Program-made: the position numbers and the translations under genes
Assembly (NCBI GenBank): GCA_016188105.1
Contig: JACPIL010000067.1
Location: 1-5,173, forward strand
DNA length: 5,173 nucleotides
Source: Candidatus Woesearchaeota archaeon
GTDB lineage: Archaea; Nanobdellota; Nanobdellia; Woesearchaeales; GW2011-AR9
Direction of reading: 5' to 3'
In this document: positions 4,841-5,173 of the stretch, piece by piece
Numbering within the stretch: position 1 is the first letter of the stretch
Layout of the letters: every line of letters starts with the position of its first letter
Notes under the pieces: generated by a model
What the model was told of the DNA's origin: nothing
What the model saw: only the letters and a program-made list of their open reading frames with translations
Database searches by the model: none

Positions 4841-5173
4841 TTATGGTTTTAATCCCAACACTTCCACATTATTTCTATTTACAGTAACCAGCCTAAAATT
4901 TAATCCTAGCTGAAGAACTGCTTCCAATAAAGCCATGTGTTCTTTTCCTGTTCCTGAAACAAAATTCAACGCCACTTCAAAGTCAGTGATTTTATCTTTC
5001 AATTGTTTTTTAATCTGCTCCGTCATAAATATTGCCGGAGTGTCTGGAAAACTATCCACCAGAATAAGCTCGGTATTTTTTCCAGGATTATAATTCTCTT
5101 TACCAAACTGATTTGTTATTAAATATACTCTACTCCATTCCTGGCTTTGGATAAATTTACTTCCTTCCGTCCA
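4841..5173 (-). CDS. CARF-like domain protein (partial, N-terminus outside window)
   Basis: The minus-strand frame is open from the right edge to the TAA at 4841-4843, giving the last 110 residues of a longer protein. A GTG at 5059 is in frame, but open coding continues upstream of it (WTEGSKFIQSQEWSRVYLITNQFG), so it is not the start. The visible part looks like an alternating alpha/beta Rossmann-type domain: strand VYLITN, then ELILVDSF, a helix, then strand EVALNFVSGTGKEHMALLEAVLQLG (from about visible residue 66), then strand FRLVTV. The loop NFVSGTGKEHM resembles the NxxGGTKxM loop of CARF/Csm6-type nucleotide-binding domains. This is a motif-level resemblance only; no CRISPR genes or nuclease domain are visible. 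It may instead belong to an uncharacterised archaeal family. Confidence 0.75.
   Translation of the reverse strand, partial: WTEGSKFIQSQEWSRVYLITNQFGKENYNPGKNTELILVDSFPDTPAIFMTEQIKKQLKDKITDFEVALNFVSGTGKEHMALLEAVLQLGLNFRLVTVNRNNVEVLGLKP

Noticed and set aside
4841..5059. A complete 72-codon gene starting at GTG 5059
   Set aside because: The frame stays open for 38 more codons to the window edge with protein-like sequence, so this is an internal codon of a longer gene.

Overview
The window looks archaeal and most resembles a small-genome DPANN lineage (Woesearchaeota/Pacearchaeota-like). This rests on four things. Five genes start at, or very near, a position about 27 bases downstream of a TATA-like box and lack a Shine-Dalgarno sequence, which is the leaderless archaeal pattern. 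The tRNA gene appears to be interrupted by bulge-helix-bulge introns. A tiny zinc-ribbon protein and a single-pass membrane protein are of kinds I associate with DPANN genomes. Coding sequence is moderately AT-rich. The lineage is an inference; no rRNA or other strong marker is present.

Layout. Bases 1-944 (minus) hold the N-terminal part of a secreted lipoprotein with a Cys-rich segment, an acidic CDGxDNDGD metal-binding motif and a probable alpha/alpha-toroid domain; it runs off the left edge. A divergent 53-codon zinc-ribbon gene follows (1049-1210, plus). Bases 1211-1477 hold the most unusual structure: a truncated tRNA 5' half (1227-1279), then, 80 bases downstream, a complete tRNA-Thr(CGU) gene (1307-1477). 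The complete gene appears to carry a 14-nt intron after the anticodon and an 85-nt intron inside the T-loop. Only 26 bases later starts pyrF (1504-2385, plus), orotidine-5'-phosphate decarboxylase, the last step of UMP synthesis. It converges with a BioB/HmdB-like radical SAM enzyme (2395-3453, minus), with 9 bases between the stop codons.

Further right, an unrecognised 139-residue protein (3534-3953, minus) is divergent from a membrane-anchored protein with a four-cysteine outer domain (4055-4813, plus). That gene converges with the C-terminal part of a protein containing a CARF-like NFVSGTGKEHM motif (4841-5173, minus), which runs off the right edge.

The genes do not form one pathway. Most appear to be single-gene transcription units with their own promoters. 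The exception is pyrF: it alone has a Shine-Dalgarno-like sequence and has little room for a promoter, so it may be read from the tRNA transcript. No CRISPR array, transposase, rRNA or replication origin was seen.
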